Assembly: GCF_902859585.1 (NCBI RefSeq)
Contig: NZ_CADIJM010000002.1
Span: 868,001 to 932,000 of the forward strand
Origin: Achromobacter animicus
GTDB taxonomy: Bacteria > Pseudomonadota > Gammaproteobacteria > Burkholderiales > Burkholderiaceae_B
Direction: 5' to 3'
Length of the DNA: 64,000 nt
Below are positions 18,383 through 28,200 of this stretch, one piece after another. Positions within the stretch are counted from its first letter, which is position 1. Every line of letters begins with the position of its first letter. The notes under the pieces were generated by a model that searched no databases, was not told the DNA's origin, and worked only from the letters and a program-made list of their open reading frames with translations. A program made the translations under genes and the position numbers.

Positions 18383-19981
18383 ATGGACCTCATCATTTCA
18401 ACCGTTCGCAACGTAAAGGCAACCGTCTGCAAGGCAGAAAGAAACGCAAGCAACGCAACCTTGAATAGATGCACGGCAACGGCACCTGCCGAGTCCGCAG
18501 TTGGCCGAATTCTCCGCAAGCCGCGAAAGGAGCGCCTGGCCGCATCCGCCGCGGCTTTTCTACTAGGCGGCGTGGGCAATCTCGGTCTGGTCTCGGTTGC
18601 CCACGCGCTAGGCGGAGAGCTACAGCTGTGCAACGTAACCACTTCGACGGGGTATGAATACGACTTCAACGCCGGACCCGCGACGTGGGTATCCTGTGCC
18701 TCCCAGGAGGCATTCTCGCTGAACAACGACCAGAGCAATAACGGGGGGACGGGACTTGCCGGTTCGACGGCCCGAATCACTGGCTACGGCGATGGCACGC
18801 TGGAACTGAAGGGCGAAAACGGCATCTCGATGCTGAACGGCGTCAACATGAACGGCAACCGGATCACCCAGGTCGGCGTGGGTGTACTGTCGTCCACCAG
18901 TCAGGAGGCGGTGAATGGATCGCAGCTTTACGCCACCAACCAGCAAGTGCAGTCCAACAGCGCGGCCATCACAACCTTGGGCGGGTCGGTGGCGCAGAAC
19001 ACGGCAACCCTGAACACGCTGACCACCAACCTCAACAACGGCGCCGTCGGCCTGGTCCGGCAGGATGCGGTCACGGGCGCCATTACCGTGGCTGCCTCCT
19101 CGGGCGGCAATGTCATCGACATGACGGGCACTGACGGCACGCGCACCGTCACCGGCGTCGCCAACGGCGTCATCTCGGCAACCAGTACGGACGCCGTCAA
19201 TGGCAGCCAGCTCTACGCCCTTACGCAACAGGTCGGCCAACTGAATGCCGCCAATGCGTACGTCAGCGTCGACGGCGCGGGCGATGGCAGCGACAACGCG
19301 GCAGCGGGCGCAGGCACGATGGGCGCGGCGGTCGGGGCCAACGCGACGGTCACCGCGTCCAACGGCGTGGCCGTCGGCGCCAATGCATCGGCGGCAGCGG
19401 CCAACAGTGTGGCGCTGGGCGCGGGTTCGGTGGCCGACCGCGCCAACACCGTGTCTGTCGGCGCGCAAGGCGCCGAACGCCAGGTCACCAATGTGGCGGC
19501 CGGCACGCAAAGCACCGATGCCGTGAATGTGGGTCAACTGAACCCCGTGGTGGCCGGCCTGGGCGGCGGTGCGCACATCGACACGGCCACGGGCGCCGTC
19601 ACCGGCCCGGCGTATCAGCTTAATGGCCAGACGTACTACAACGTCGGCGACGCGCTCGGTTCGCTGGACACCACCGTGCAACGCAACCGCGAAGGCCTGG
19701 CCCGTCTGGACAACCGCATCGACCAGACCAACCGCGCCATCGACGACGTTGCGCGCAACGCCTATTCGGGCATCGCGGCCACCACGGCGCTGACCATGGT
19801 GCCGGAAGTCGATCCGGGCAAGCGGTTTGCGCTGGGCGTCGGTGCGGCCACGTATCGCGGCTACCAGGCCGTTGCAGTGGGCGCGTCGGCGCGTGTGAAC
19901 GACCGCGTCAAGCTCAAGGCCGGCGTGGGCATGGCCTCCGGCGGGCCCACGGCCGGGATCGGCGCGTCGATGCAGTGGTGA
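18383..19981 (+). CDS. Trimeric autotransporter adhesin (YadA/Hia type)
   Basis: A 532-residue type Vc autotransporter. I prefer ATG 18383 with its GAGGTGG site over an upstream TTG at 18326. The long N-terminal part ends in a hydrophobic segment AAAFLLGGVGNLGLVSVAHA near residues 55-75, an extended signal peptide. Two neck repeats, TSQEAVNGSQLYA and TSTDAVNGSQLYA, a YadA-like head (GAAVGANATVTASNGVAVG, then SVALGAG) around residues 300-370, a TQSTDAVNVGQL neck and a C-terminal YadA anchor domain of about 90 residues (GIAATTALTMVPEVDPGK to the final W) are in the expected order. It should form surface trimers for adhesion. Its stop is only 11 nt from the stop of the converging eCIS operon. 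Confidence 0.92.
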   Translation: MDLIISTVRNVKATVCKAERNASNATLNRCTATAPAESAVGRILRKPRKERLAASAAAFLLGGVGNLGLVSVAHALGGELQLCNVTTSTGYEYDFNAGPATWVSCASQEAFSLNNDQSNNGGTGLAGSTARITGYGDGTLELKGENGISMLNGVNMNGNRITQVGVGVLSSTSQEAVNGSQLYATNQQVQSNSAAITTLGGSVAQNTATLNTLTTNLNNGAVGLVRQDAVTGAITVAASSGGNVIDMTGTDGTRTVTGVANGVISATSTDAVNGSQLYALTQQVGQLNAANAYVSVDGAGDGSDNAAAGAGTMGAAVGANATVTASNGVAVGANASAAAANSVALGAGSVADRANTVSVGAQGAERQVTNVAAGTQSTDAVNVGQLNPVVAGLGGGAHIDTATGAVTGPAYQLNGQTYYNVGDALGSLDTTVQRNREGLARLDNRIDQTNRAIDDVARNAYSGIAATTALTMVPEVDPGKRFALGVGAATYRGYQAVAVGASARVNDRVKLKAGVGMASGGPTAGIGASMQW

Positions 19982-19992
19982 TGGCCGCGGGA

Positions 19993-22900
19993 TCACACCG
20001 TCACGACATTCAACCCGCCGTTCGCCAGCACTTCCGGATTCGCGCCTGACACAAACAACCGGAAATCGTTGTGCGCGAAGTTGCCGATCACCTTGGCCTG
20101 CGTGGCGATGAGGGCGCCCGCGTCGCCGTTGGTCAAGAGGTTGTTGCCGGTGACGGCGGCGTCGAATGCCGGGAAGTGGCTGTAGGCCTCCAGCGCGTTG
20201 TCGGCGGCGCGCAGGCAGCGCCACGCGGCGAACTCGCCGCCCGTCTGGATGATGGTCAGCATGGCGCGCGCCGCTTCGGCGCCGAGCCGCAGGCTGGAAA
20301 GGTGGTTGCTTTGCAGCGTCAGCGTTCCGTCGCCTTCCGGCACCATCTTGCCCGTGCGGATGCCGCCGCCCAACAGCTTCAACTGATCCGTCGTCAGTTC
20401 CGGAAAATCTCCTGATTCCGCAAAGAGCGCGATGCCGCCGCGCAGTCGGTTGTCGCGCACAGTGGTGTCGGCGTCGTTGTCCAGCAGCGCCAGCGCGCAG
20501 GACATCGGATCGGCCAGCAGCGCGGCGGCAAGCGCGGCGATGGCGGGGCGCAAGCGCTTGGCCGCTGGCGTTTCGCGGCCCAGCTGTGTGGCCAGCGTCG
20601 TCAGGGCCGACTGGATGCGCGGCGTCATCGTCAACGCGTTGCCGGCGGCGCCGGCGCGCAGCAGCGCGGCGATCTCGGTGGTCATCGCCTTGCGCGCGTC
20701 CAGGGGCTGGCGCGATAGTGCCGAGGCGGCGCGATCGTTGTCATCGTCCAGCACTGCATCGGAGGAAAGCGCGCGCTTTAACGCGGCCAGCGTCGGGGCG
20801 CGCGTGAAGAGCTGGTCGAGGCGTTCGGCGTTGCCGCGGCCGGCGGCATAAAGACGGCAGGTCTCGATGTGCACGCGCCGGCTGCCGTCGACCCGCACCA
20901 GGCTGTTGCCGGGCCCGGTCGGCCCCGCGCAGTCGACGCGCGACAGCCGCAGGTCGGCGCATTGGTTGAAAGCGATCGCCGCCGGCTGGCCGCGCCGCGT
21001 GATCACCAGGTCGGCGATGGACACGCTGGCAAAGCCGTCCAGGCTGAACATGCGTTCATCCAGCATCAGCCGGCTGGCCGGGCCGCACCCATGGAGCATC
21101 AGGCGCACGCGCGGCCCCTTGAGGATGAGGTCATCGTCCAGCTTGTGTTCGCCGGGCGTCAGGCACAGGCAGATGTCCATGCGGTCCTGTCCGATGAGCG
21201 TGCGCAGCGCGTTGTCCAGCGTCGGGAAATCGCCCGCCGGGCCAACGGTAAGGCAGCAGCCGCCGCCGTGCGTGCGCCGGCACAGCGCATCCAGGGCTTC
21301 TTGCACCGAATAGGCTTGTTCCGCGAGCAGGTCCGCGCAGTTGCGCGGGTCATAGGCCACCTCGGACGCCAGCGCCAGGGTTGCCGTGTAGCGCAGCGGC
21401 AGGTAGCGATCAGGCGCGGGCTGGCCCGCGCGCAGCAGTTGCGCCGTGGCGCGTTGCACGGGGCGGGCGGCATCGCAGGCAAGGGACCAGGCGATGGACG
21501 CCACGCCGTCGGCGCCGGTCGCCACGTCCTGCGTGGCCGTGCCATTGGGCAGGCGGCCGGCGTCCACCGTAAAGCGCACGACGGCGCCCGCCACCGGCAG
21601 GCTGCCGTTGGCCACACCCGCGCGCAACTCGGAAGGCAGCGGCACGACATCCGGCGTCATGGCGGGATTGGGCTTGACGCTCTGCCCGTCGCCGCCCGCG
21701 TAGTAAAGCTGAGTCAGTTCCGTCAACGCGGGAAAGAGCGGGCGGCAGTCGCTGATGGCGGTCCACGCGCCGCCCTGCCAGCGCAGCAAGGCCAGCCGCG
21801 CAAACGCCCGCAGGATCCCGGCGGGCGCGTTGAAGGCGGGCTTGCCGTCGGGCATCTGCGGCCATTCGATGGAGGCGGTGGCGGTGCGCGCGGGAATCAG
21901 CCAATAGTCGCCCACGCGCAGGCGGCCTGGGGAAAACTTGATTTCGACGCCGTCCTGCTCCAGCTCCACCCAGCCGGCGTTGGCGCTGTTGATGGGCGCG
22001 GGCGTGATTTCCGCGACGCCGTCCCAACGGCGCACGCGCGGATTGGACGGAAAGCGCGCCGCATCCAGCGCGTGGCCGATCAGGCTGGCCGGATCGATGG
22101 TGACCGTGTTGCCGTCGGTGCGCACCACCTGCGCCAGCGGGCCCGGCTGTCCCAGCAGTTCGTGCGTGTCATCCAGAAATTCGACCCAGCAGCCCGCGGT
22201 GATGGCCAGCACGTCGTCGCGGCCGATGCTGGCAACTTCAAATTCGTTGGCCACGGGGTCGTCCAGCCAGCGCACCACACGCGACAGGATGCTGCCGTTT
22301 TCGCGCGACCACTTGTAGCGCGCCTTGCCCGCGCCCGCGCCGTCCTGGTGGATCTCGATGCGGTAGAGATGGTTTTCCAGCAGACGGTAGCCGGCGTCGG
22401 GCGGCAACTGGCACGGCGTCTTGGGCGGCACGCTGGCTTCGGCGCGCGCGGCCATGCGCGCATCGGGCGGGGCGATCAGCGCATCCCACGCCGGCAGCGC
22501 CGACAGGCAGGTGAGGGCGGCGTCGGGCGCGCCGACCTGCATCAGCTTGACCTGCCACACCGTCTTTTCGCGGGTGGCGGTGTCGGGGCCGCCCAGCGCG
22601 ACCTCGCGCATGCTGGTGTCGCCGGCAGGCAGGTCGAGCGTGCACAGGTGGCGCTGCCACGCTTCCAGGTAGGCCAGGTACATGCCCTCGGGCGGCGGCG
22701 CGGCTTGCCCGCTCGATCCGAAGACAACCACGCCATCGATGTCGGCCGGCGTGAGGGCGGGCGGCGGCAGCGGCAGGACGGACGCGCCAGCCGGCAACAC
22801 GGGCGATGCGGTCGGCGGCATGTCGGGCTGTTTGGCCACGGTGGCGGGCTGCGGGTTTTCGCACAACAGGCCGTCCAGATACAGGCGGCCTGCCGACAGC

Positions 22901-23118
22901 GACAGGTCTTTGCCGGCAGGCGCCAACGCAAAGCCCGGCGCGGCCAGCGGCACGCCCACCCGGCCGACCGTGTCTGCCGTCTCGGTTTCGATGCGGCGGT
23001 TCAGGATGTCCTGCTGCTCGTTCCAGTCCGAATCCATCTGCACGCGGCCCTGCTGCATGCGGACAGCCCGGTAGCGCCGGGCGGGGTCGAATGTGAGGCG
23101 GCTGAGATCGGCTTTCAT
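19993..23118 (-). CDS. eCIS DUF6519 protein with beta-helix C-terminus
   Basis: A 1041-residue protein, last in the operon. The N-terminus (MKADLSRLTFDPARRYRAV, then MQQGRVQMDSDWNEQQ) is the DUF6519 signature, found mainly in phage-tail-like particle loci. Residues from about 620 (GGGCCLTVGPAGDFPTL, then repeated short strands such as VSIADLVITRRG, VHIETCRLYAAGR, DTTVRDNRLRGGI) look like a right-handed beta-helix. Proteins of this type are candidate outer baseplate or receptor-binding parts. No dedicated tail-fibre gene is present, so this one may fill that role; this is inference. It follows the P2-I-like gene by 25 nt. Confidence 0.85.
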   Translation of the reverse strand: MKADLSRLTFDPARRYRAVRMQQGRVQMDSDWNEQQDILNRRIETETADTVGRVGVPLAAPGFALAPAGKDLSLSAGRLYLDGLLCENPQPATVAKQPDMPPTASPVLPAGASVLPLPPPALTPADIDGVVVFGSSGQAAPPPEGMYLAYLEAWQRHLCTLDLPAGDTSMREVALGGPDTATREKTVWQVKLMQVGAPDAALTCLSALPAWDALIAPPDARMAARAEASVPPKTPCQLPPDAGYRLLENHLYRIEIHQDGAGAGKARYKWSRENGSILSRVVRWLDDPVANEFEVASIGRDDVLAITAGCWVEFLDDTHELLGQPGPLAQVVRTDGNTVTIDPASLIGHALDAARFPSNPRVRRWDGVAEITPAPINSANAGWVELEQDGVEIKFSPGRLRVGDYWLIPARTATASIEWPQMPDGKPAFNAPAGILRAFARLALLRWQGGAWTAISDCRPLFPALTELTQLYYAGGDGQSVKPNPAMTPDVVPLPSELRAGVANGSLPVAGAVVRFTVDAGRLPNGTATQDVATGADGVASIAWSLACDAARPVQRATAQLLRAGQPAPDRYLPLRYTATLALASEVAYDPRNCADLLAEQAYSVQEALDALCRRTHGGGCCLTVGPAGDFPTLDNALRTLIGQDRMDICLCLTPGEHKLDDDLILKGPRVRLMLHGCGPASRLMLDERMFSLDGFASVSIADLVITRRGQPAAIAFNQCADLRLSRVDCAGPTGPGNSLVRVDGSRRVHIETCRLYAAGRGNAERLDQLFTRAPTLAALKRALSSDAVLDDDNDRAASALSRQPLDARKAMTTEIAALLRAGAAGNALTMTPRIQSALTTLATQLGRETPAAKRLRPAIAALAAALLADPMSCALALLDNDADTTVRDNRLRGGIALFAESGDFPELTTDQLKLLGGGIRTGKMVPEGDGTLTLQSNHLSSLRLGAEAARAMLTIIQTGGEFAAWRCLRAADNALEAYSHFPAFDAAVTGNNLLTNGDAGALIATQAKVIGNFAHNDFRLFVSGANPEVLANGGLNVVTV

Positions 23119-23143
23119 GGTGTTGTTCCCGAAGACAGGGGGC

Positions 23144-25246
23144 TCAGTTCACGGGGATCAATCCCGCTTCGAGTCCGAAGCGCAGATACTCGTCCAGCGC
23201 CTGCCGCAGGTTGGCTTCGCGCTGGGCTTGCAGCAGGAAATTCCAGGCGCCCATTTCGGCGCCGTTGTCCGCGCCTTCGCGGATCTCGAGCGCGCAGCCG
23301 CGCGCCAGTTGGCCGTAGGACGGCGATCCGAACTGCGTGGAGGTAAACGAGGGGGCCACGCGCGCCGCCGCGCGCTTGGCGGCTGCGGCGCCCAGGTCCT
23401 GCATGGCCAGGTCCGGCTGGCAGCGGTAGCGTCGGGGCGTGACGGACGGCATGGGCACGTGGCAATAGCGCACGCAGCCTTCCTGGCGGCGGTTGATGGC
23501 GAGCGGGCCGCCGAACAGCGTGTTGGACGCGTCGAGCCGCCCGGCCGCCACGCGCCCGAACAACGTGCTGGCCACGACGCGCAGGGCGCTGTCGTCCACG
23601 TCGACCGCGGCAGCCGCGCTGCCTTGCGCATCGATCAGGCACGCGTCGATCTCGACGGCGGCAAGCGGTGTCGCGCAGCGCACCGGCCCGCTGATGCAGC
23701 GCGTAAGGCTCAATTCAAGTTCCGGCGCTGCGCCGCTGTGGCGCACGCCGCCGCGCGCGGGCGCCAGCGTGCAGTGGCGCAGCGCCACGGCACGCAACGT
23801 GCCTTCCAGCCGCAGGCGGCCATCCACCAGCAGCCCGTCGAGCCGCACGCGCGTGCTGGCGTTGCCGCGCAGCCGCCAGTCGCCCCGCAGCACGGGCCGG
23901 CGCAGCGGGGCCGCCTCGATCAACAGATGCGTGTCGGGCAGCACCAGATCGGGGGCGATGGCTTCGGTGCCGTCGTGGTCCAGAACGATGCGCACTCGCT
24001 GGCCCGCCTGCACCGCGGCCAGTGCGGCCGCCAGCGTGGGCGTTGCCGCCGAGGGAACGCGCAGTTCGATGTCGAAGGCGTCTTCGGATGATGCGTCTGC
24101 GTCATCGCCAGCCGGGACGCTGCGGTCGTAGGGGCCCGCGCCGATGTCGCCGGGAAAGCCATACGCGTAGCGCACCTGTACCGATTGCGCCGTGACCCCG
24201 GGCGGTAGCGCGAGGCGTCCACGGCGCGGGTCCAGGCCCACCAGCACGCCGCCCGCAGCGGGAAAGCTGCGGTCCGGCCGTCCGGGCTTGCGCGCCTTGA
24301 CCAGAAGGGACGCGTCGGGCCGGCGCCAGTCCTCGGGTGCGACGCCAGGAATGGGCGCCAGATTGCAGATGACCAGATGCTCGGGCGGCACGGCCTGTCC
24401 GTCCAGCCACACCTGCACGACCGGGCCGCCGCCGCTCTCGGCAAACCCCCCTTGCGGCGGCGCGTCGCCGTCGGTCAGCGCCTGGCGGCGCGCTTGCAGT
24501 TCGGCGTGCAGATCGCGCCAGGACAGCGGTTCGGGCACGTTGACCGGCTCGGCCAGGTGGTCGATGTCGGTCTCCGTGCGTGGCCGGTTGAACAGCGGCT
24601 GGTCGCGGCCTAGCGGATCGATGGTGTAGAAGCCATCGCGCGTCGTGGCGGGGGCGGCGTCGCCGCGCTGGACGGTGTAAGACTGCAGCCGCCACAGGAA
24701 CAGCGCGACGTTGGGCAGGTTGTAGCGCCCGGCTGGCAGTGCGCGCACATCGGCCGTGTGCAGCTCGGCGCCAAAAGGACCGTCAACGCGTTCCATTGCG
24801 CGGGAATCGCGCAGATCCGGTGTGCGCAGCGCGTGCGGGCGCGGATGGTTGACGTGCTGGGTGGTGGCGACGCGTTCAAAGCACTCGGACACGCGGCTGC
24901 GCCAGCCCGTGGCGTCGGCGGCCAGTTCTTCCAGCACCAGTGCGGTGCCCTTGCGCCGGCGCAGCCGCAGCGTGTTGGCGACCAGCGCGCGGGGTGAGAA
25001 CGCGGCGCCGACAGGGTATAGCGCGCGCACGCCCAGCAGATCGCCCAGGTACGGCACCACCCAGTCGTCGCAGGTCTCGATGAACCAGTTGTCGTAGAGC
25101 CGGTCCACGTCGGCGTCCACCAGCGCGCCCTGGCGCGCCAGCACGTCCAGCAGCGCGCGCAGCGGGCCGCCGGCCGCGGCGTCGCGTTCACGGTAGAAGG
25201 CCGGCAGCAGGGCCATCAGCGCATCGGCATCCAGGCGGGTGTTCAT
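23144..25246 (-). CDS. eCIS tail protein, P2 gpI-like N-terminus with beta-helix part
   Basis: A 700-residue protein. Residues 1-150 (MALLPAFYRERD, LYDNWFIETCDDWVVPYLGDLLG, NTLRLRRRKGTALVLEELAAD) resemble phage P2 tail protein I/Afp12-like baseplate wedge proteins. Residues about 400-600 are made of short repeated strands with cysteines (RLDGLLVDGRLRLEG, ALRHCTLAPARGG, VEIDACLIDAQG), a second beta-helix. The tail SPSYGQLARGCALEIREGADNGAEMGAW is a conserved end seen in this family. Its start overlaps the stop of the preceding baseplate gene by 4 nt. Probably the outer baseplate ring, contacting the DUF6519 protein. Confidence 0.82.
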   Translation of the reverse strand: MNTRLDADALMALLPAFYRERDAAAGGPLRALLDVLARQGALVDADVDRLYDNWFIETCDDWVVPYLGDLLGVRALYPVGAAFSPRALVANTLRLRRRKGTALVLEELAADATGWRSRVSECFERVATTQHVNHPRPHALRTPDLRDSRAMERVDGPFGAELHTADVRALPAGRYNLPNVALFLWRLQSYTVQRGDAAPATTRDGFYTIDPLGRDQPLFNRPRTETDIDHLAEPVNVPEPLSWRDLHAELQARRQALTDGDAPPQGGFAESGGGPVVQVWLDGQAVPPEHLVICNLAPIPGVAPEDWRRPDASLLVKARKPGRPDRSFPAAGGVLVGLDPRRGRLALPPGVTAQSVQVRYAYGFPGDIGAGPYDRSVPAGDDADASSEDAFDIELRVPSAATPTLAAALAAVQAGQRVRIVLDHDGTEAIAPDLVLPDTHLLIEAAPLRRPVLRGDWRLRGNASTRVRLDGLLVDGRLRLEGTLRAVALRHCTLAPARGGVRHSGAAPELELSLTRCISGPVRCATPLAAVEIDACLIDAQGSAAAAVDVDDSALRVVASTLFGRVAAGRLDASNTLFGGPLAINRRQEGCVRYCHVPMPSVTPRRYRCQPDLAMQDLGAAAAKRAAARVAPSFTSTQFGSPSYGQLARGCALEIREGADNGAEMGAWNFLLQAQREANLRQALDEYLRFGLEAGLIPVN

Positions 25247-28200
25247 GTGCGCTCCGTGAGCAAGATGTTTGCCGGGTCAGGGCGCAGCAGTTCGGCCGGT
25301 TGCAGGCTGCCTTGCTGCCACCGCGCGGTGCGCGCCGGCAGCGTGGCGCCGGGCCCGTTGCTGCGCCGCGTGGTGACGGGGGACAACCCCGCGCTCAGTC
25401 CCGCACCCGGTCCAGAGCCCAGCCCCGGGTTCAGTCCAGTATTCAGCCCCCCCTCCAGCACCAGCGAATCCAGATCCACCCACTGCACGCCCGGCACGCC
25501 TTGCAGCACGGTCAAGACTTCCGCGCCGTGCACCGGCTGACCGAATGCGCGCGCGGCAAAGCCAAAGGCCTCCAGCACGCGGGCGCGGGCCGCCTGCAAT
25601 ACCTTGGGCGTCTCGTAGCGGGGATCGATGCCCAGACCGGCCCGCAGGCCGAAACCCAGATAGCGGCACGGCGCTACCCGCAGCGGCTGGTAGGGCGGCC
25701 GCGCCCCATCGATGGCCGAGAGCAGATTGCGATACAGCGCGCCGGCAGGATCCAGCGCGGCGCCATCCTCGCCGGCGACGGTCAGATGCACGAGCCGTTG
25801 TTCCCCGTCCCACAGCCACACCGCCTGCGACTTGCCGATGCCGGTGAACGCGGCAGAAAAATCCTCGAAGTCGCGGAGCGAGACGATGCGGTCCAGCGTG
25901 CGCACGCGCAGCGGCGCATTGCGGCGGGCGGCGTCGCCGGCTTCGGGATCCACGCCGCCGGTGGCGGCTGCCGGATTGACGACCGCCTTGACGCCGGGCG
26001 CGCGCGTAAGCAGCACGTTCAGTTGACCGCGCGCGACATTGCCTTCGCGGCCCAGGCCGACGCGATAGCGCGCCTCTACATTGCCCGACCCCGACGGCAG
26101 CCGCGCGCCGTGCAGGCCGTCGCCGAACTGCACCGTGGCGCCGCCGCTGTCGTCCAGCCGCAGCAGATAGGCGCGACCGTCCGGCGCCAGCTCCGTGATG
26201 CGTGGCGCTTCGGTCCACAGCAGGCCATCCACGCGAACTTCCAAGCTGCTCGCTGCGCCGCTCGCCGTGGGCGCGGGCACGAAGGTCAGCGGCTTTTGCT
26301 GCAGCGTGAAAAGCTGGAACGCCCGGTTGCCGGCGCCGCTGCCGAGCACCTCGGGCTGGATGCGCATCTGCCGGCTGTCGCCGTGGCTGGCCGGCGCGAC
26401 GTTGGCGTTGATGCGCACCGTGGCGGGCAGATAGGCGTGCGCCAGATCGGCGTCCAAGTGCAGCGACGTGCGGCCGCCAGCGCTGTCGTTGCGCTGGATG
26501 CGGACGATGTCGCTGGCTTCAGCCAGCGTGACCGTGGCGCGCGCGCCGTCCTCGAATTCCAGATCCGCGCTGGCGCGGTCGCGCGCCACGCGCACGTTGG
26601 CCAGCGCGTCGCCGCGCAACAGCCGGTCGCGTGGCGCGATGTTCGCGGCGTCGGCCTCGTCCAGGATCAGCCCCGACACCGCCAGCACGCGGTCTTGGGG
26701 CAGGTCGGGTTCGTACGACGCCAGCACCAGCGCGTGGCCCTGCGTGAGGCCGGACGCGGGGCGCACGCCCCAGTCCAGCGCATCGGATTCGCCATACGCG
26801 GTGGTCTCGCGCACGGCGTCGTTGAACTGTTCGCGCAGGCGTTCGCCCCGCAAGGTCAGCCGGGTGGTCGGCCCGGCCAGCGCAAAGCCGGTGCGCGCGT
26901 CGGGGCCGGCGTCGGCAACGCGGTAGAGCTCTTCATACCCTGGCATGGACAGCACGGCCCAGCCGCCGGCCACCCATTTCGGATAGACGGCGTCCAGGTG
27001 CACGCCGTGCACGTCGGCGGGGAACAGGCTGGCGGCGGGTATCGTCTGGCGCGCCAGGCCCGGTCCGGCCCACGCGAGCGCAAGGGTGGCGTCGCCGCTG
27101 GCCTCGTAGTAGTCGATGCGGATGTCGTGCTTGCGGCCTGCCGTGAGCCTGGCGCTGGCGCTGTACTCGGTAGGCGATTGCTCGCGCCACTGGTCGATGA
27201 GCAGGTTGCCGTCCACCCACAGCCGCACGCCGTCGTCGGCCGTGACGTGGAAGGTGTAGCTGCCGCTGCCCGGCGCGCGCACCCAGCCGGTCCAGCGCAC
27301 GCAGAAGTTGTCCGCGGGCATGCCGTCGCCGGGGCCGCCCGCCGCCCACCGGAAATCCAGTTGCGGATCGGTGCGCGTCATCACCCGCTCGCTGAAGGTG
27401 CGGCCGCGGTAATACTCGCCGTACAGGCCGGACCCCGCGCCGCTGGCGCCCGGCGGATCGGAGATGTCGGCCAGCGTATAGCCCGGCCATTGGGGGAACT
27501 GGCTGAAGGACGGCTTGGCGTCGTCGGCCATGCCCAGATAGGCCGCGCGCAGTGTGGCGGGCATGGCGCGCCAGTCGGGCGCGTTGTAGCCGAACAGCCG
27601 CGCCTGCGCGCGCAGCGCGTAGCAGCGCGGATTGCGGCGGGCGGGCTGCACGTGCGGGGCCGCGCTGCCCAGGCCGCGTTCCAGCGAGATCAGCGTGTAG
27701 GCGGGCGCGCCGTCTTCGCCGGGGCCCGGCACATACTCGCGAACCTGTGTCAGACGGCGGAAATCCCAATTTTCGTTGCCTGGGTCGCGCACACGTTCGT
27801 CGCCGACGATCAGCACGGCGTCGCCGGCTTTGAGGCGCGTGGCCGCCCCGGCCAGGCACAGCGTGCGCGCGCCAAAGCGCGGCGGCGCCGGTTCCAGCCA
27901 CGCCAGTTCCAGCGCGTTCCAGGCGGCGCGGGCCTCGACCGCCTGCAAGGTTTCAAACGTCTGCGCGCGTTCATCCTGCGCAGGCACGCTTTGCGCGCGC
28001 GTCCACGGCTCGATGCGCGCGCGCAGTGGCGCGCCGGGCGCGGTTTCCATCGTGAACGCCAGCCACGTCGTTGCCGCCACACCGGGCCGCAGTTCGTAGC
28101 CGATGGCCCGTGCCAGCGATTGCACGGACCGGCGCTCGGTCGCCGTCCGCAGATAGCCCTCGTTGCCGATGCGTTCCTGATAGAACGCCAGCACGTCCAG

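Noticed and set aside
20869-23346. Open frame of about 825 codons antisense to the DUF6519 gene
   Set aside because: Same codon-shadow character, and the sense-strand product has a recognisable family N-terminus.
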